Below, piece after piece: positions 1 to 5,741 of a stretch of DNA of 8,875 bases. Every line of letters begins with the position of its first letter. Position 1 is the first letter of the stretch. The stretch spans positions 1 to 8,875 of the forward strand of contig DTYY01000231.1 in the NCBI GenBank assembly GCA_012961645.1, read 5' to 3'. Under the pieces are notes generated by a model. It was not told where the DNA came from and made no database searches. It saw nothing but the letters and a program-made list of their open reading frames with translations. This DNA comes from Methanosarcinales archaeon. GTDB lineage: Archaea > Halobacteriota > Methanosarcinia > Methanosarcinales > Methanogasteraceae. A program made the translations under genes and the position numbers.

Positions 1-15
1 ATCTTGGGCGAAACG

Positions 16-22
16 AAAAAAA
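16..22 (-). terminator. T-run terminator of tRNA-Glu
   Basis: Seven A residues on the plus strand read as TTTTTTT on the minus strand, 12 nt after the tRNA 3' end. Archaeal RNA polymerase terminates efficiently at such runs without a stem-loop. Confidence 0.55.
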
Positions 23-33
23 GCAGTGTTGGA

Positions 34-108
34 TGCTCCGGCCGGGATTTGAACCCGAGTCACTGGCTCGAAAGGCCAGAATGATTGGCCGGACTACACT
101 ACCGGAGC
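34..108 (-). tRNA. tRNA-Glu (anticodon UUC)
   Basis: On the minus strand this folds as a complete cloverleaf. The acceptor arms GCTCCGG and CCGGAGC pair perfectly with discriminator A at position 34. The anticodon stem CTGGC/GCCAG encloses the loop CTTTCGA, giving anticodon TTC (Glu). The T arm CGGG-TTCAAAT-CCCG has the standard loop. The D arm and the G-C-rich acceptor match the usual archaeal tRNA-Glu pattern. No CCA is encoded; TCC follows the discriminator, so CCA would be added by the nucleotidyltransferase. There is no intron. Confidence 0.96.
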
Positions 109-130
109 GCCAAGAATACATACTAAACTG

Positions 131-145
131 ATCATATACATATTA
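131..145 (-). promoter_or_regulatory. TATA-box region of tRNA-Glu
   Basis: The minus strand reads TTAATATGTATATG, centred about 28 nt upstream of the tRNA 5' end at 108. This is the spacing expected for an archaeal TATA box driving a stable RNA gene. Confidence 0.5.
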
Positions 146-178
146 ACGTTTCGATTGCAGAGAGTCGCAGATGGCAAA

Positions 179-187
179 CATTTAAGG
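179..187 (+). promoter_or_regulatory. TATA box of the ccmD-ccmE-prenyl synthase operon
   Basis: CATTTAAGG is centred near 183, about 30 nt before the ATG at 213. This predicts a leaderless or very short-leader transcript, consistent with no Shine-Dalgarno being visible before that ATG. Confidence 0.4.
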
Positions 188-212
188 TAATCTTCGGATC
201 AGTTATAAAACT

Positions 213-344
213 ATGAATTATCTCCTGTCTGCGTTTGGCATTGTATGGATCGGACTTGGCCTCTACACGCTCCATCTGCTGCGCACAAGATCCCGATTAT
301 CAAGACTGATAACAGAGGGAACCGAAGGGGGGCGCCGTGGATAA
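213..344 (+). CDS. ccmD: CcmD-like heme exporter accessory protein (43 aa)
   Basis: A 43-residue reading frame starts MNYLLSAFGIVWIGLGLYTL and has a single N-terminal membrane helix. A basic stretch, HLLRTRSRLSRL, follows at residues 21-32, and the tail is short and polar. That architecture (Y-x-x-x-A-F/Y-G-x-x-W, one helix, Arg-rich cytoplasmic side) is the CcmD pattern. CcmD is a small membrane peptide that works with CcmABC to release holo-CcmE during cytochrome c maturation. Its last 8 nt overlap the GTG of the ccmE-like gene, suggesting translational coupling and supporting the assignment. It is the first gene after the divergent tRNA, so ccmA, ccmB and ccmC are not immediately upstream. 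The protein is too short for firm family assignment; context adds much of the confidence. Confidence 0.68.
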   Translation: MNYLLSAFGIVWIGLGLYTLHLLRTRSRLSRLITEGTEGGRRG

Positions 345-732
345 AATGCGGCGGCTGCTCTTTGCATCCGTCATCATCGTCGCTGTCTCTGTGGTTGGGT
401 TGTGGGGCGTTGTTGACATACAGAGCACACTCACGGTCAGCGAACTCACAGATGAGCATATAGGAGAGTCTCTCCGTGTGAACGGCACCGTCAAGGCAGG
501 GACACTTCGCACAGTGAACAACGGCTCAACAGTGCTCTTCACCCTGACAGACGGTCTTGCAGATATGAATGTTAGTTACAGCGAGCTGCAGCCCGTAAAC
601 CTGATCGAAGGGAATCATGTTGCCGTTGCCGGGACGATGCTACCTGACCGCAGCATATCAGCAAAACAACTGGTGACAAGCTGCCCGTCAAAGTACGCCG
701 CTGAAAACACAACGCTTAAATCCGCTCAATAA
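337..732 (+). CDS. ccmE: CcmE-type heme chaperone, cysteine (CxxxY) form
   Basis: The protein has 131 aa from GTG at 337; an ATG at 346 is an alternative start. Residues 7-25 form an N-terminal membrane anchor, followed by an extracytoplasmic beta-rich domain (about 33-112) of the size and pattern of the CcmE OB fold, including VNGTVKAGT and HVAVAGTML. The C-terminal segment carries C116-P-S-K-Y120. CcmE covalently binds heme and hands it to the apocytochrome ligation machinery. In E. coli the heme-binding residue is His in an HxxxY motif. Archaeal and some deltaproteobacterial proteins have Cys there (CxxxY), which matches this sequence. The gene overlaps the ccmD-like frame by 8 nt, has a G-rich stretch before the GTG, and lies 24 nt ahead of the prenyl synthase, so the three are probably co-transcribed. 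Confidence 0.88.
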   Translation: MDKMRRLLFASVIIVAVSVVGLWGVVDIQSTLTVSELTDEHIGESLRVNGTVKAGTLRTVNNGSTVLFTLTDGLADMNVSYSELQPVNLIEGNHVAVAGTMLPDRSISAKQLVTSCPSKYAAENTTLKSAQ

Positions 733-756
733 CTAACACCAAAAGCGAGGCTCATC

Positions 757-1641
757 ATGATCACCGACTGGCACGAATATCGGTTAATCAACGGCGCAAT
801 CGGCAATCTGATCGATGGTCTTGATGAGTCGGACATGAAGCGTGTTGTTCGCCACGTATTCGATTCGGGGGGTAAACGAATCCGCCCGATCGTCCTTATT
901 CTCTGTTCCGAACTCTTCGGAGGTGACGCGGACGAATGCGTCGATGCGGCGCTTGCAATCGAACTGATCCACTCAGCCTCGCTGATACACGATGATATAC
1001 TTGATATGGGTATCACGCGCCGCGGCGTTCCGAGCGTGCACAAGCAGTTCGGGCAGGCTGCCGCGATTCTCTGCGGAGACTTTCTGATCTCAAAGTCCAT
1101 CGAACTGATCTCGAAGTATGACAGGGCAGTGATTCAGGATTTCGGGCGGGCAGGCATGTCCATGGCTGAAGGGGAGGCTGCCGATATCGGCAGCAGGGAA
1201 AACAGCTTTTCTGAGGAGAATTACCTTGGATGCATCGACAAGAAGACCGCATCGCTCTTTGCGGCGTCAGCCTGCATGGGAAGCCGAATCGGCGGGGCAC
1301 CGCCACATTCGGTCAGCCGATGCGCCGAGTTCGGGATGCATCTTGGTATGGCATACCAGATCGTCGATGACATCCTTGAATACAGGGAACTCCAGCACGA
1401 AAAGAAGTCTGTGAACACATCGACCACGCTTCCGCAGATCCTGAGTGCGGCATCATCGGCTGAAGATGCGTTGAATCGATCGATCAGAGAGGTGCAGTAC
1501 CACGTCGATGAATCAAGAAAGGTCATCAGTTCATTCGGTGAATCAGATGTCAGGGACAAGTTACTCAAGATCGTGGATTACATGACCATTGATCTGATCG
1601 AAGATGTGGAGATACCGAGTCGTTTTGAAGTGGCGGTGTAG
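757..1641 (+). CDS. trans-polyprenyl diphosphate synthase, long-chain type
   Basis: This 294-aa all-trans isoprenyl diphosphate synthase adds isopentenyl diphosphate units to an allylic primer. Visible motifs are GGKRIRP (38-44), the first Asp-rich motif DDILD (79-83), RRG (88-90), KTASLF (163-168) and the second Asp-rich region QIVDDILE (201-208). Residues 5 and 4 before the first motif are Ala and Ser (HSASLIHDD). Short-chain enzymes usually have a bulky aromatic or Met there, so a product longer than C20 is likely, such as the side chain of methanophenazine or menaquinone. This is inference from family rules. The second motif ends in Glu rather than Asp, and the following GxD/GK region is shortened to KKSVNTSTTLP. 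The ATG has GAGG six nt upstream. The gene follows ccmE by 24 nt and ends in a hairpin terminator. Core ether-lipid GGPP synthase is a less likely alternative. Confidence 0.9.
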   Translation: MITDWHEYRLINGAIGNLIDGLDESDMKRVVRHVFDSGGKRIRPIVLILCSELFGGDADECVDAALAIELIHSASLIHDDILDMGITRRGVPSVHKQFGQAAAILCGDFLISKSIELISKYDRAVIQDFGRAGMSMAEGEAADIGSRENSFSEENYLGCIDKKTASLFAASACMGSRIGGAPPHSVSRCAEFGMHLGMAYQIVDDILEYRELQHEKKSVNTSTTLPQILSAASSAEDALNRSIREVQYHVDESRKVISSFGESDVRDKLLKIVDYMTIDLIEDVEIPSRFEVAV

Positions 1642-1652
1642 ACCGCCGTTTT
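1632..1652. terminator. Hairpin terminator between convergent genes
   Basis: GGCGGT (1632-1637) and ACCGCC (1642-1647) form a perfect 6-bp GC-rich stem with loop GTAG, followed by GTTTT on the plus strand. The stem overlaps the stop codon of the prenyl synthase and lies just past the stop of the minus-strand gene, so it may serve both. Confidence 0.55.
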
Positions 1653-2359
1653 CACTGCTTCTTCCTGCACACCCACCACAGGCTGATCAGGGTGACCTCG
1701 ATTGCAGCAAGCAGCGGCAGGAACCATGGCTGGGTATGTATCGGTCTCTTGCAGACCTTGACAACGGTCGCGTACTCGAACGTGGGACGACCATTGCTCA
1801 TGAACTCTCGTGTGGCGCTGACACCTGTTATCATGGTGTAACCAGCCCCGTCCACGATCTCGGATTCCCTGATTCCGACGATCGATTCCATATCGATGTC
1901 ATCTGGAAGGATGATCGTCCGAGAGGCGACGCCCGGATGTCCCTGAATCCAGATGCTGTGCCTGCCATGATCAAGCGGTGTTGCGACCGCGTATTCAAGC
2001 GTGCTATTGATCAGGAAACTGCCTGAGATGTTTGTAACATCCACATCGACACGCTCTGTCTCTGTCTGCAACGGATCATCATCAACGATGATGTACGAAC
2101 GGCTCCATGCAAGAATGTTACTCTCTGCCTCTCGTATGTAGGTGGAACGATCGTCAGACTCGGCGATTTCTCTCTCGATGATGGCAGCGTCGCCTCCTGT
2201 GTAGGTCTCAGTGATCTGTACGGCAATTGAGCTTGCGCGGATGTCAATGTAATCGGTGTACGTGACATCAGCAAGAGCAGTGCCGGAAGAAAGAACCATT
2301 GCCATCATCAACAGTGCAATAACAGGGATGTGTCGTACCATTGATCTTATGAGCATCAT
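1652..2359 (-). CDS. Secreted, C-terminally membrane-anchored protein, function unknown
   Basis: I do not recognise the family. From the ATG at 2359 the product has 235 aa; an ATG at 2341 and a TTG at 2395 are alternatives, and none has a clear ribosome-binding site. The N-terminus has basic residues, a hydrophobic run (HIPVIALLMMAMVL) and SSGTALA before DVTYTD, a typical Sec signal peptide with an A-x-A site. The mature part is acidic and beta-rich with many Thr, Ile and Asp residues. The last 25 residues form a membrane helix ending in CRKKQ, so the domain should face outside with a short basic tail inside. The gene is co-oriented with and about 115 nt behind the second archaellin, so co-transcription is possible. 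A link to the archaellum or cell surface is only suggested by this position. Confidence 0.72.
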   Translation of the reverse strand: MMLIRSMVRHIPVIALLMMAMVLSSGTALADVTYTDYIDIRASSIAVQITETYTGGDAAIIEREIAESDDRSTYIREAESNILAWSRSYIIVDDDPLQTETERVDVDVTNISGSFLINSTLEYAVATPLDHGRHSIWIQGHPGVASRTIILPDDIDMESIVGIRESEIVDGAGYTMITGVSATREFMSNGRPTFEYATVVKVCKRPIHTQPWFLPLLAAIEVTLISLWWVCRKKQ

Positions 2360-2385
2360 GATAATAGCTTTTGGTATTCTGCTTT

Positions 2386-2432
2386 GCCATCTCAATAAAA
2401 ATGATCAGGGTGCCGATGCACCACCTGTGCAC
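2386..2432 (-). pseudogene. Relic of an archaellin N-terminus
   Basis: Aligned by eye to the start of archaellin B (3501-3546), this segment matches at 36 of 46 positions with one single-base insertion. Without that extra base (A at 2420, T on the minus strand), the minus strand reads [15 protein letters not shown], against [15 protein letters not shown] in the intact archaellins. The similarity stops abruptly at about 2386, where unrelated sequence leading into the secreted-protein gene begins. No usable start codon precedes it in the archaellin frame. It therefore looks like the remains of a third tandem copy lost by deletion, lying 41 nt past the stop of archaellin B. Confidence 0.68.
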
Positions 2433-2473
2433 CAACAGGCTCCTGATCAATTTCATGGGAGGTATCGCAAAAA

Positions 2474-3577
2474 TCACGGATACAGATCCACGTTTGCCTT
2501 GACACCATACGAAGACGGCGTGATAAAGTCGACTGTGGTTCCTGCACCGCCTTCTGGAATCATACCGATCGTGACAGAGGTTCTCGGCTTGAGATCGAGG
2601 TTCGATTCACCGGCGAACGGGTAGTTGTTGGTCAGTGTGGAATCAGAACTACCAGTGGTGGCGGTATCGTATGTCTCACCAGCGGCTGTCGTGATGGTCT
2701 TGGGTCCTGTCAGGATGACCACCTTCACAAGGTCTCCTGTATTCATCACAGGGTTGTCCTTGGTAAACGACTTGTCTTCGTCTCGAATCTCGTCCACAAT
2801 GAAGAACATATCACCGCGCATCAGATACCTGTCCTGGGTCGTGTTGGTTGCCACTTTGTATGTGCCATTCCCTATCTCAGTGTAGTTGGTTGTGCCACTG
2901 AATCTGAACGCACCGGCATCCAGTGCAGCTATGTAACCCGTATCACTCGCCTGAGACCACAGATAAGGATCGGTATAACTATATGTGATACCTGCACCTG
3001 CATTACTATCCTGTGCCACAAAGTTATCATCCACATTGACATCCGGATACACTTTCTTGATGATGTTCATAGCATCGGTATGATCTGTTCCATCGACCAT
3101 GATCCGATATGTCGTGTTCGTTATGCCGTTTCCACTGGCTGCCGCTGTGTATGTTCCGTTATATGCCCCTGTGTACGCAAAAGCCGTGATCAGATCACCC
3201 TCTACGTACCTGAGATCATTGGTGGTCGTACCATCGGTGATCGTGATCACCACCTGATTCATATCAACAGGTTCAGATCCCACTTTCAGCGAACATCTTA
3301 GATCCAGTCGGTACAGCTCAGACGAGAACGTATCAGGTTTGGATGCCGATGCATTCTTACCCCCTCTCCATCCCTCGATCGAATCGATATCGATGTTGGA
3401 GGAGACTTCCTTTGTAGCCTCCTTTCCAGTGGTCTGTGCTTTCTGTTGCAGTACTCCAGAGGTCTGTATCAGAACAGCAGCGGCAACTGCTGCAACAAGA
3501 ACCATCGCGATGAAGATGATCAATGTACCGATACCCACCTGAGCACGGTGGTCCATTACAGGTCTCTTTGTTCTCAT
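2474..3577 (-). CDS. flaB: Archaellin (archaeal flagellin) FlaB/ArlB, second copy
   Basis: This major filament subunit of the archaellum has 367 aa from the ATG at 3577, with GGTGA five nt upstream. An in-frame GTG at 3586 directly abuts the stop of the preceding archaellin and is less likely. A short basic class III signal peptide, [12 protein letters not shown], precedes [19 protein letters not shown]; FlaK/PibD peptidase would cut after Ala12. The hydrophobic helix (about residues 17-38) forms the filament core. The first about 110 mature residues and the last about 90 are nearly the same as in the first copy, while the middle (about 130-260) is unrelated and rich in Asn, Thr and Tyr. Six N-x-S/T sequons are present (NAS, NGT, NTT, NYT, NGT, NTT), as expected for AglB-glycosylated archaellins. 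It is nine nt behind the first copy and surely in the same operon. Confidence 0.95.
   Translation of the reverse strand: MRTKRPVMDHRAQVGIGTLIIFIAMVLVAAVAAAVLIQTSGVLQQKAQTTGKEATKEVSSNIDIDSIEGWRGGKNASASKPDTFSSELYRLDLRCSLKVGSEPVDMNQVVITITDGTTTNDLRYVEGDLITAFAYTGAYNGTYTAAASGNGITNTTYRIMVDGTDHTDAMNIIKKVYPDVNVDDNFVAQDSNAGAGITYSYTDPYLWSQASDTGYIAALDAGAFRFSGTTNYTEIGNGTYKVATNTTQDRYLMRGDMFFIVDEIRDEDKSFTKDNPVMNTGDLVKVVILTGPKTITTAAGETYDTATTGSSDSTLTNNYPFAGESNLDLKPRTSVTIGMIPEGGAGTTVDFITPSSYGVKANVDLYP
3207..3543 (-). repeat. Direct repeat, archaellin 5' half (copy in second gene)
   Basis: This stretch lines up without gaps with 4146-4482 at a constant offset of 939 nt. It covers the signal cleavage site, the N-terminal helix and the first conserved part of the filament domain. 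A shorter matching block covers the C-terminal ends (2474-2610 against 3587-3725), and another matches 2707-2797 to 3783-3872. The repeats result from tandem gene duplication and could support recombination between copies. Confidence 0.85.
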
Positions 3578-3586
3578 GACCGTCAC

Positions 3587-4525
3587 CTATGGATATAGAT
3601 CCATATTTGCCTTGACACCGTACGAAGATGGCGTCAAAAAGTCGATATCAGTCGATGCACCGCCCTCCGGAATCATACTGATTGCTACGGAAGTTCTTGG
3701 CGTAAGGATCAGCGTCGATTCGCCCATAGTCTCGTTGTTGGTCAATGCAGCGGCGCTAAGATCACTATCCAGATCGTTTGGTCCGGTGAATAGGATCACC
3801 TTCACTAGATCTCCTGTATTCATAACCGGATTATCCTTGGTGAATGACTTATCCTCATCCCGAATCTCCTCGATTGCATAGAACTTGTCGCAGCGTGCAA
3901 ACAGGTACATATCACTTCTGTTTCCGATTCTATCGGTTTCGGCGGTGTCACTGTATATTACGTTGGCAGTGCCTCCACTACCGAAATTGACATCAGGATA
4001 TATCTTCTCGAAGTAGTACAGTTCTTCCTGGCTATCATCAGTACCATTTCGAACCTCCATTCTGTAGTACGTACCGATCAGAGACGTACTATCTGCAAGT
4101 CTTCCAGCATCAGTACCATCTGTGGTGTTGATCTCACCATAGATGTATCTGAGATCATTGGTGGTCGTGCCATCGGTGATGGTGATCACCACCTGATTCA
4201 TGTCGACAGGTTCGGATCCGACTTTTAGCGAGCAGCGCATATCCAGCCGGTACAGTTCCGCTGAGAAGGTGTCCATATCGGATGCCGATGAGTTGCTGCC
4301 ACCTCTCCATCCTTCAACCGAATCGACATCGATGTTCGAGGAGATCTCCTTTGTCGCCTCCTTTCCAGTGGTCTGTGCTTTCTGTTGCAGGACTCCTGAT
4401 GTCTGTATCAACACAGCTGCCGCGACTGCTGCAACAAGAACCATTGCGATGAAGATGATCAATGTGCCGATACCCACCTGAGCCTGATCGTCTTTACTAA
4501 CCCTACGTCTATTATTTGCCTTCAT
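3587..4525 (-). CDS. flaB: Archaellin (archaeal flagellin) FlaB/ArlB, first copy
   Basis: This is the promoter-proximal archaellin. An ATG at 4555 is in frame, but AAGGAGG at 4540-4534 lies eight nt before the ATG at 4525, so translation should start there, giving 312 aa. The precursor [15 protein letters not shown] is followed by [19 protein letters not shown], with cleavage expected after Ala. Five sequons (NSS, NTT, NGT, NRS, NET) lie mostly in the central domain. The ends match the second copy: about nine differences over the first 111 mature residues, and the same C-terminal [10 protein letters not shown](M/V)DLYP. The centre is about 55 residues shorter and different. The remaining archaellum genes (arlC/D/E, F, G, H, I, J) are not in the window. 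Having two archaellins is usual; they may take different structural roles or act as alternative major subunits. Confidence 0.95.
   Translation of the reverse strand: MKANNRRRVSKDDQAQVGIGTLIIFIAMVLVAAVAAAVLIQTSGVLQQKAQTTGKEATKEISSNIDVDSVEGWRGGSNSSASDMDTFSAELYRLDMRCSLKVGSEPVDMNQVVITITDGTTTNDLRYIYGEINTTDGTDAGRLADSTSLIGTYYRMEVRNGTDDSQEELYYFEKIYPDVNFGSGGTANVIYSDTAETDRIGNRSDMYLFARCDKFYAIEEIRDEDKSFTKDNPVMNTGDLVKVILFTGPNDLDSDLSAAALTNNETMGESTLILTPRTSVAISMIPEGGASTDIDFLTPSSYGVKANMDLYP
4146..4482 (-). repeat. Direct repeat, archaellin 5' half (copy in first gene)
   Basis: This is the partner of 3207-3543, co-linear with no indels. Differences are mostly silent third-position changes, so the protein ends appear to be held by selection or gene conversion. 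Confidence 0.85.
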
Positions 4526-4597
4526 AATACAGGCCTCCTTGTTATTTAACATCATCTAACCTGTTACCCAACTCTCCCGTTGCTGTAACAATATAAT

Positions 4598-4623
4598 GAT
4601 ATAAACTTTGCTTATATATATAG
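4598..4623 (-). promoter_or_regulatory. Archaellin operon promoter (TATA region)
   Basis: The minus strand reads CTATATATATAAG (4623-4611) and, a little downstream, GTTTATATC (about 4607-4599). Either could be the TATA box. The first predicts a start near 4590 and an untranslated leader of about 65 nt carrying the AAGGAGG ribosome-binding site; the second a leader of about 50 nt. Confidence 0.5.
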
Positions 4624-4654
4624 TTTTTGGTTGGAAATATCAAACGTAAAGGTA

Positions 4655-4674
4655 ATATATCTCATAAGATATAT
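4655..4674. repeat. Inverted repeat, 8-bp arms, upstream of archaellins
   Basis: ATATATCT (4655-4662) and AGATATAT (4667-4674) are perfect inverted arms around a 4-nt spacer. The repeat lies 30-50 nt upstream of the archaellin TATA region, where an operator or activator site would sit. AT-rich DNA makes such symmetry likely by chance, so function is uncertain. Confidence 0.35.
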
Positions 4675-4725
4675 CTGTTGAACCAGGAGTTATTATCAAT
4701 TATACAAAAAGTACATGGGTGATAT

Positions 4726-4737
4726 GACTATGTAGTC
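4726..4737. repeat. Short palindrome in divergent intergenic region
   Basis: GACTA and TAGTC flank TG, a 12-nt palindrome lying 15 nt before the TATAAAT box at 4752. Its position just upstream of a promoter makes it a weak operator candidate. Confidence 0.25.
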
Positions 4738-4751
4738 TTCAAAAAGAAAAG

Positions 4752-4758
4752 TATAAAT
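4752..4758 (+). promoter_or_regulatory. TATA box of the prenyltransferase gene
   Basis: TATAAAT is preceded by the purine-rich AAAGAAAAG, a good BRE-like context. Its centre at 4755 predicts transcription from about 4781-4783, exactly where a GTG (4783-4785) occurs. The 313-nt stretch 4556-4868 otherwise holds only the archaellin promoter and small inverted repeats; I see no RNA gene in it. Confidence 0.55.
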
Positions 4759-4868
4759 GCGATTAATGTAGATTTATTTATCGTGGGTGCGAAGGGGGCA
4801 GAGACATCGCCAGTTATTTAAGGCATACGCCATACCTACCGGGACTCAATGATGTCATATCATTTCTA

Positions 4869-5693
4869 ATGGCGAGTTCGATCTTTTTATCTATCAGTGG
4901 AGTTTTGATGTTGTATCTTTCATTCTCGATACTCGAAGTGACGGTGAAGCCGATCCTGCTATGCGCCATGTTCTTTGTAATATATAGCGTGTATAGCCTC
5001 AACAGAGTGACAGATCAGGAAGAGGATGCTGTGAATATGCCGGAGCGATCCGCTCTTGTGCAGGGCAATGAAAAGCTCCTGATGATTCTCGCGGTTGTCT
5101 CATACATCGTGGCGGTGTTTCTGGGATGGCTTGAGAGCCCTTTTGCTGCGTTCGTCCTGCTCGTTCCAATTGTGTCAGGAATCGCGTATAGCAAGGACGT
5201 CCTTTCGATCATTGGTATCCCAAGATTGAAGGATATATTCTTTGTAAAGAGTTTTGTTGTCGCTTTCAGCTGGGCTGCCTGCGGAGCGCTTTTGCCTGCA
5301 CTTTATCTCGAAAATCTCTTCAAACTCTGGTTCATATTTCCTTTCTTCTTCATTAAAATGTTTATCAATACCGTTCTGTTCGATGTGAGGGATGTGGAGG
5401 GGGATACACTGAATGGTGTGAATACGGTCCCGGTCGTCATCGGAGTATCAGGGACCAGGCGATTGCTGCTAACCGTCCAGTCTCTGCTTGCCGTATGGAC
5501 TATAGTGTTTTCGAATCTGTTTGATGACTATTACATCGTTTTGATCACCAGCATGATCTACGGTTATCTGTACATTTTATACTTCTGTACCGAGAAAATC
5601 CGTAACAAGACCCTGTTGGATATGCTGGTGGACGGAGAATGGATCATTACCAGTGTCTGGGTCTGGATGTTTATTTGTGTATGCCCGGTGTAA
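4869..5693 (+). CDS. UbiA-family membrane prenyltransferase
   Basis: This 274-aa polytopic protein has about eight or nine membrane helices. It carries the two metal-diphosphate motifs of UbiA enzymes: N45-R-V-T-D49-Q-E-E-D53 in the first cytoplasmic loop and D172-V-R-D175-V-E-G-D179, followed by G-V-N-T-V-P, in the second. A conserved Y-S-K (107-109) lies between them. Such enzymes transfer a polyprenyl chain from its diphosphate to an aromatic or other acceptor. The acceptor is not readable; with the polyprenyl synthase and CcmE nearby, a methanophenazine- or menaquinone-type carrier is the best guess, and digeranylgeranylglyceryl phosphate synthase is an alternative. The annotated ATG has no ribosome-binding site and falls inside the first helix. 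The same frame stays open back to 4767 and encodes a family-like N-terminus (SYLRHTPYLPGLNDVISFL) but no start codon, so the true start is probably upstream. Confidence 0.88.
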   Translation: MASSIFLSISGVLMLYLSFSILEVTVKPILLCAMFFVIYSVYSLNRVTDQEEDAVNMPERSALVQGNEKLLMILAVVSYIVAVFLGWLESPFAAFVLLVPIVSGIAYSKDVLSIIGIPRLKDIFFVKSFVVAFSWAACGALLPALYLENLFKLWFIFPFFFIKMFINTVLFDVRDVEGDTLNGVNTVPVVIGVSGTRRLLLTVQSLLAVWTIVFSNLFDDYYIVLITSMIYGYLYILYFCTEKIRNKTLLDMLVDGEWIITSVWVWMFICVCPV

Positions 5694-5694
5694 A

Positions 5695-5717
5695 TTTTTT
5701 CTCTGACAGAGAAAAAA
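5695..5717. terminator. Perfect palindrome: terminator or operator
   Basis: TTTTTTCTCT (5695-5704) and AGAGAAAAAA (5708-5717) are perfect 10-bp inverted arms around GAC, starting two nt after the prenyltransferase stop. The hairpin could end that transcript. It also lies 18 nt upstream of the likely TATA box of the next gene, a DNA-binding regulator, so it could equally be an autoregulatory operator. Confidence 0.5.
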
Positions 5718-5734
5718 ATCTCGATGCCAAAATG

Positions 5735-5741
5735 TTTAATA
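5735..5741 (+). promoter_or_regulatory. TATA box of the regulator gene
   Basis: TTTAATA, preceded by CCAAAATG, is centred at 5738. The expected start of transcription near 5764 falls between the two possible ATG codons (5755 and 5767), pointing to leaderless translation from 5767. Confidence 0.4.

Noticed and set aside
1013..1306. Arg/Cys-rich minus-strand frame opposite the prenyl synthase
   Set aside because: Its composition is typical of an antisense shadow, while the plus frame carries all catalytic motifs.
1604..2026. 140-aa plus-strand frame opposite the secreted-protein gene
   Set aside because: The minus-strand frame there has a signal peptide, a membrane anchor and a natural composition. 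The plus frame has none and overlaps the prenyl synthase end and terminator.
2268..2477. 69-aa minus-strand frame starting GTG at the archaellin B stop
   Set aside because: Only its IGTLIIFI part resembles a protein, and that is the archaellin relic read through its frameshift. The rest is a Cys/His-rich shadow of the signal-peptide region of the neighbouring gene, with no ribosome-binding site.
3576..3881. Plus-strand frames opposite the archaellins (also 2625-2885, 3339-3542, 4200-4481)
   Set aside because: They recur in both archaellin copies only because the sense strand is duplicated. They have Ser/Val-rich shadow composition and no start signals.
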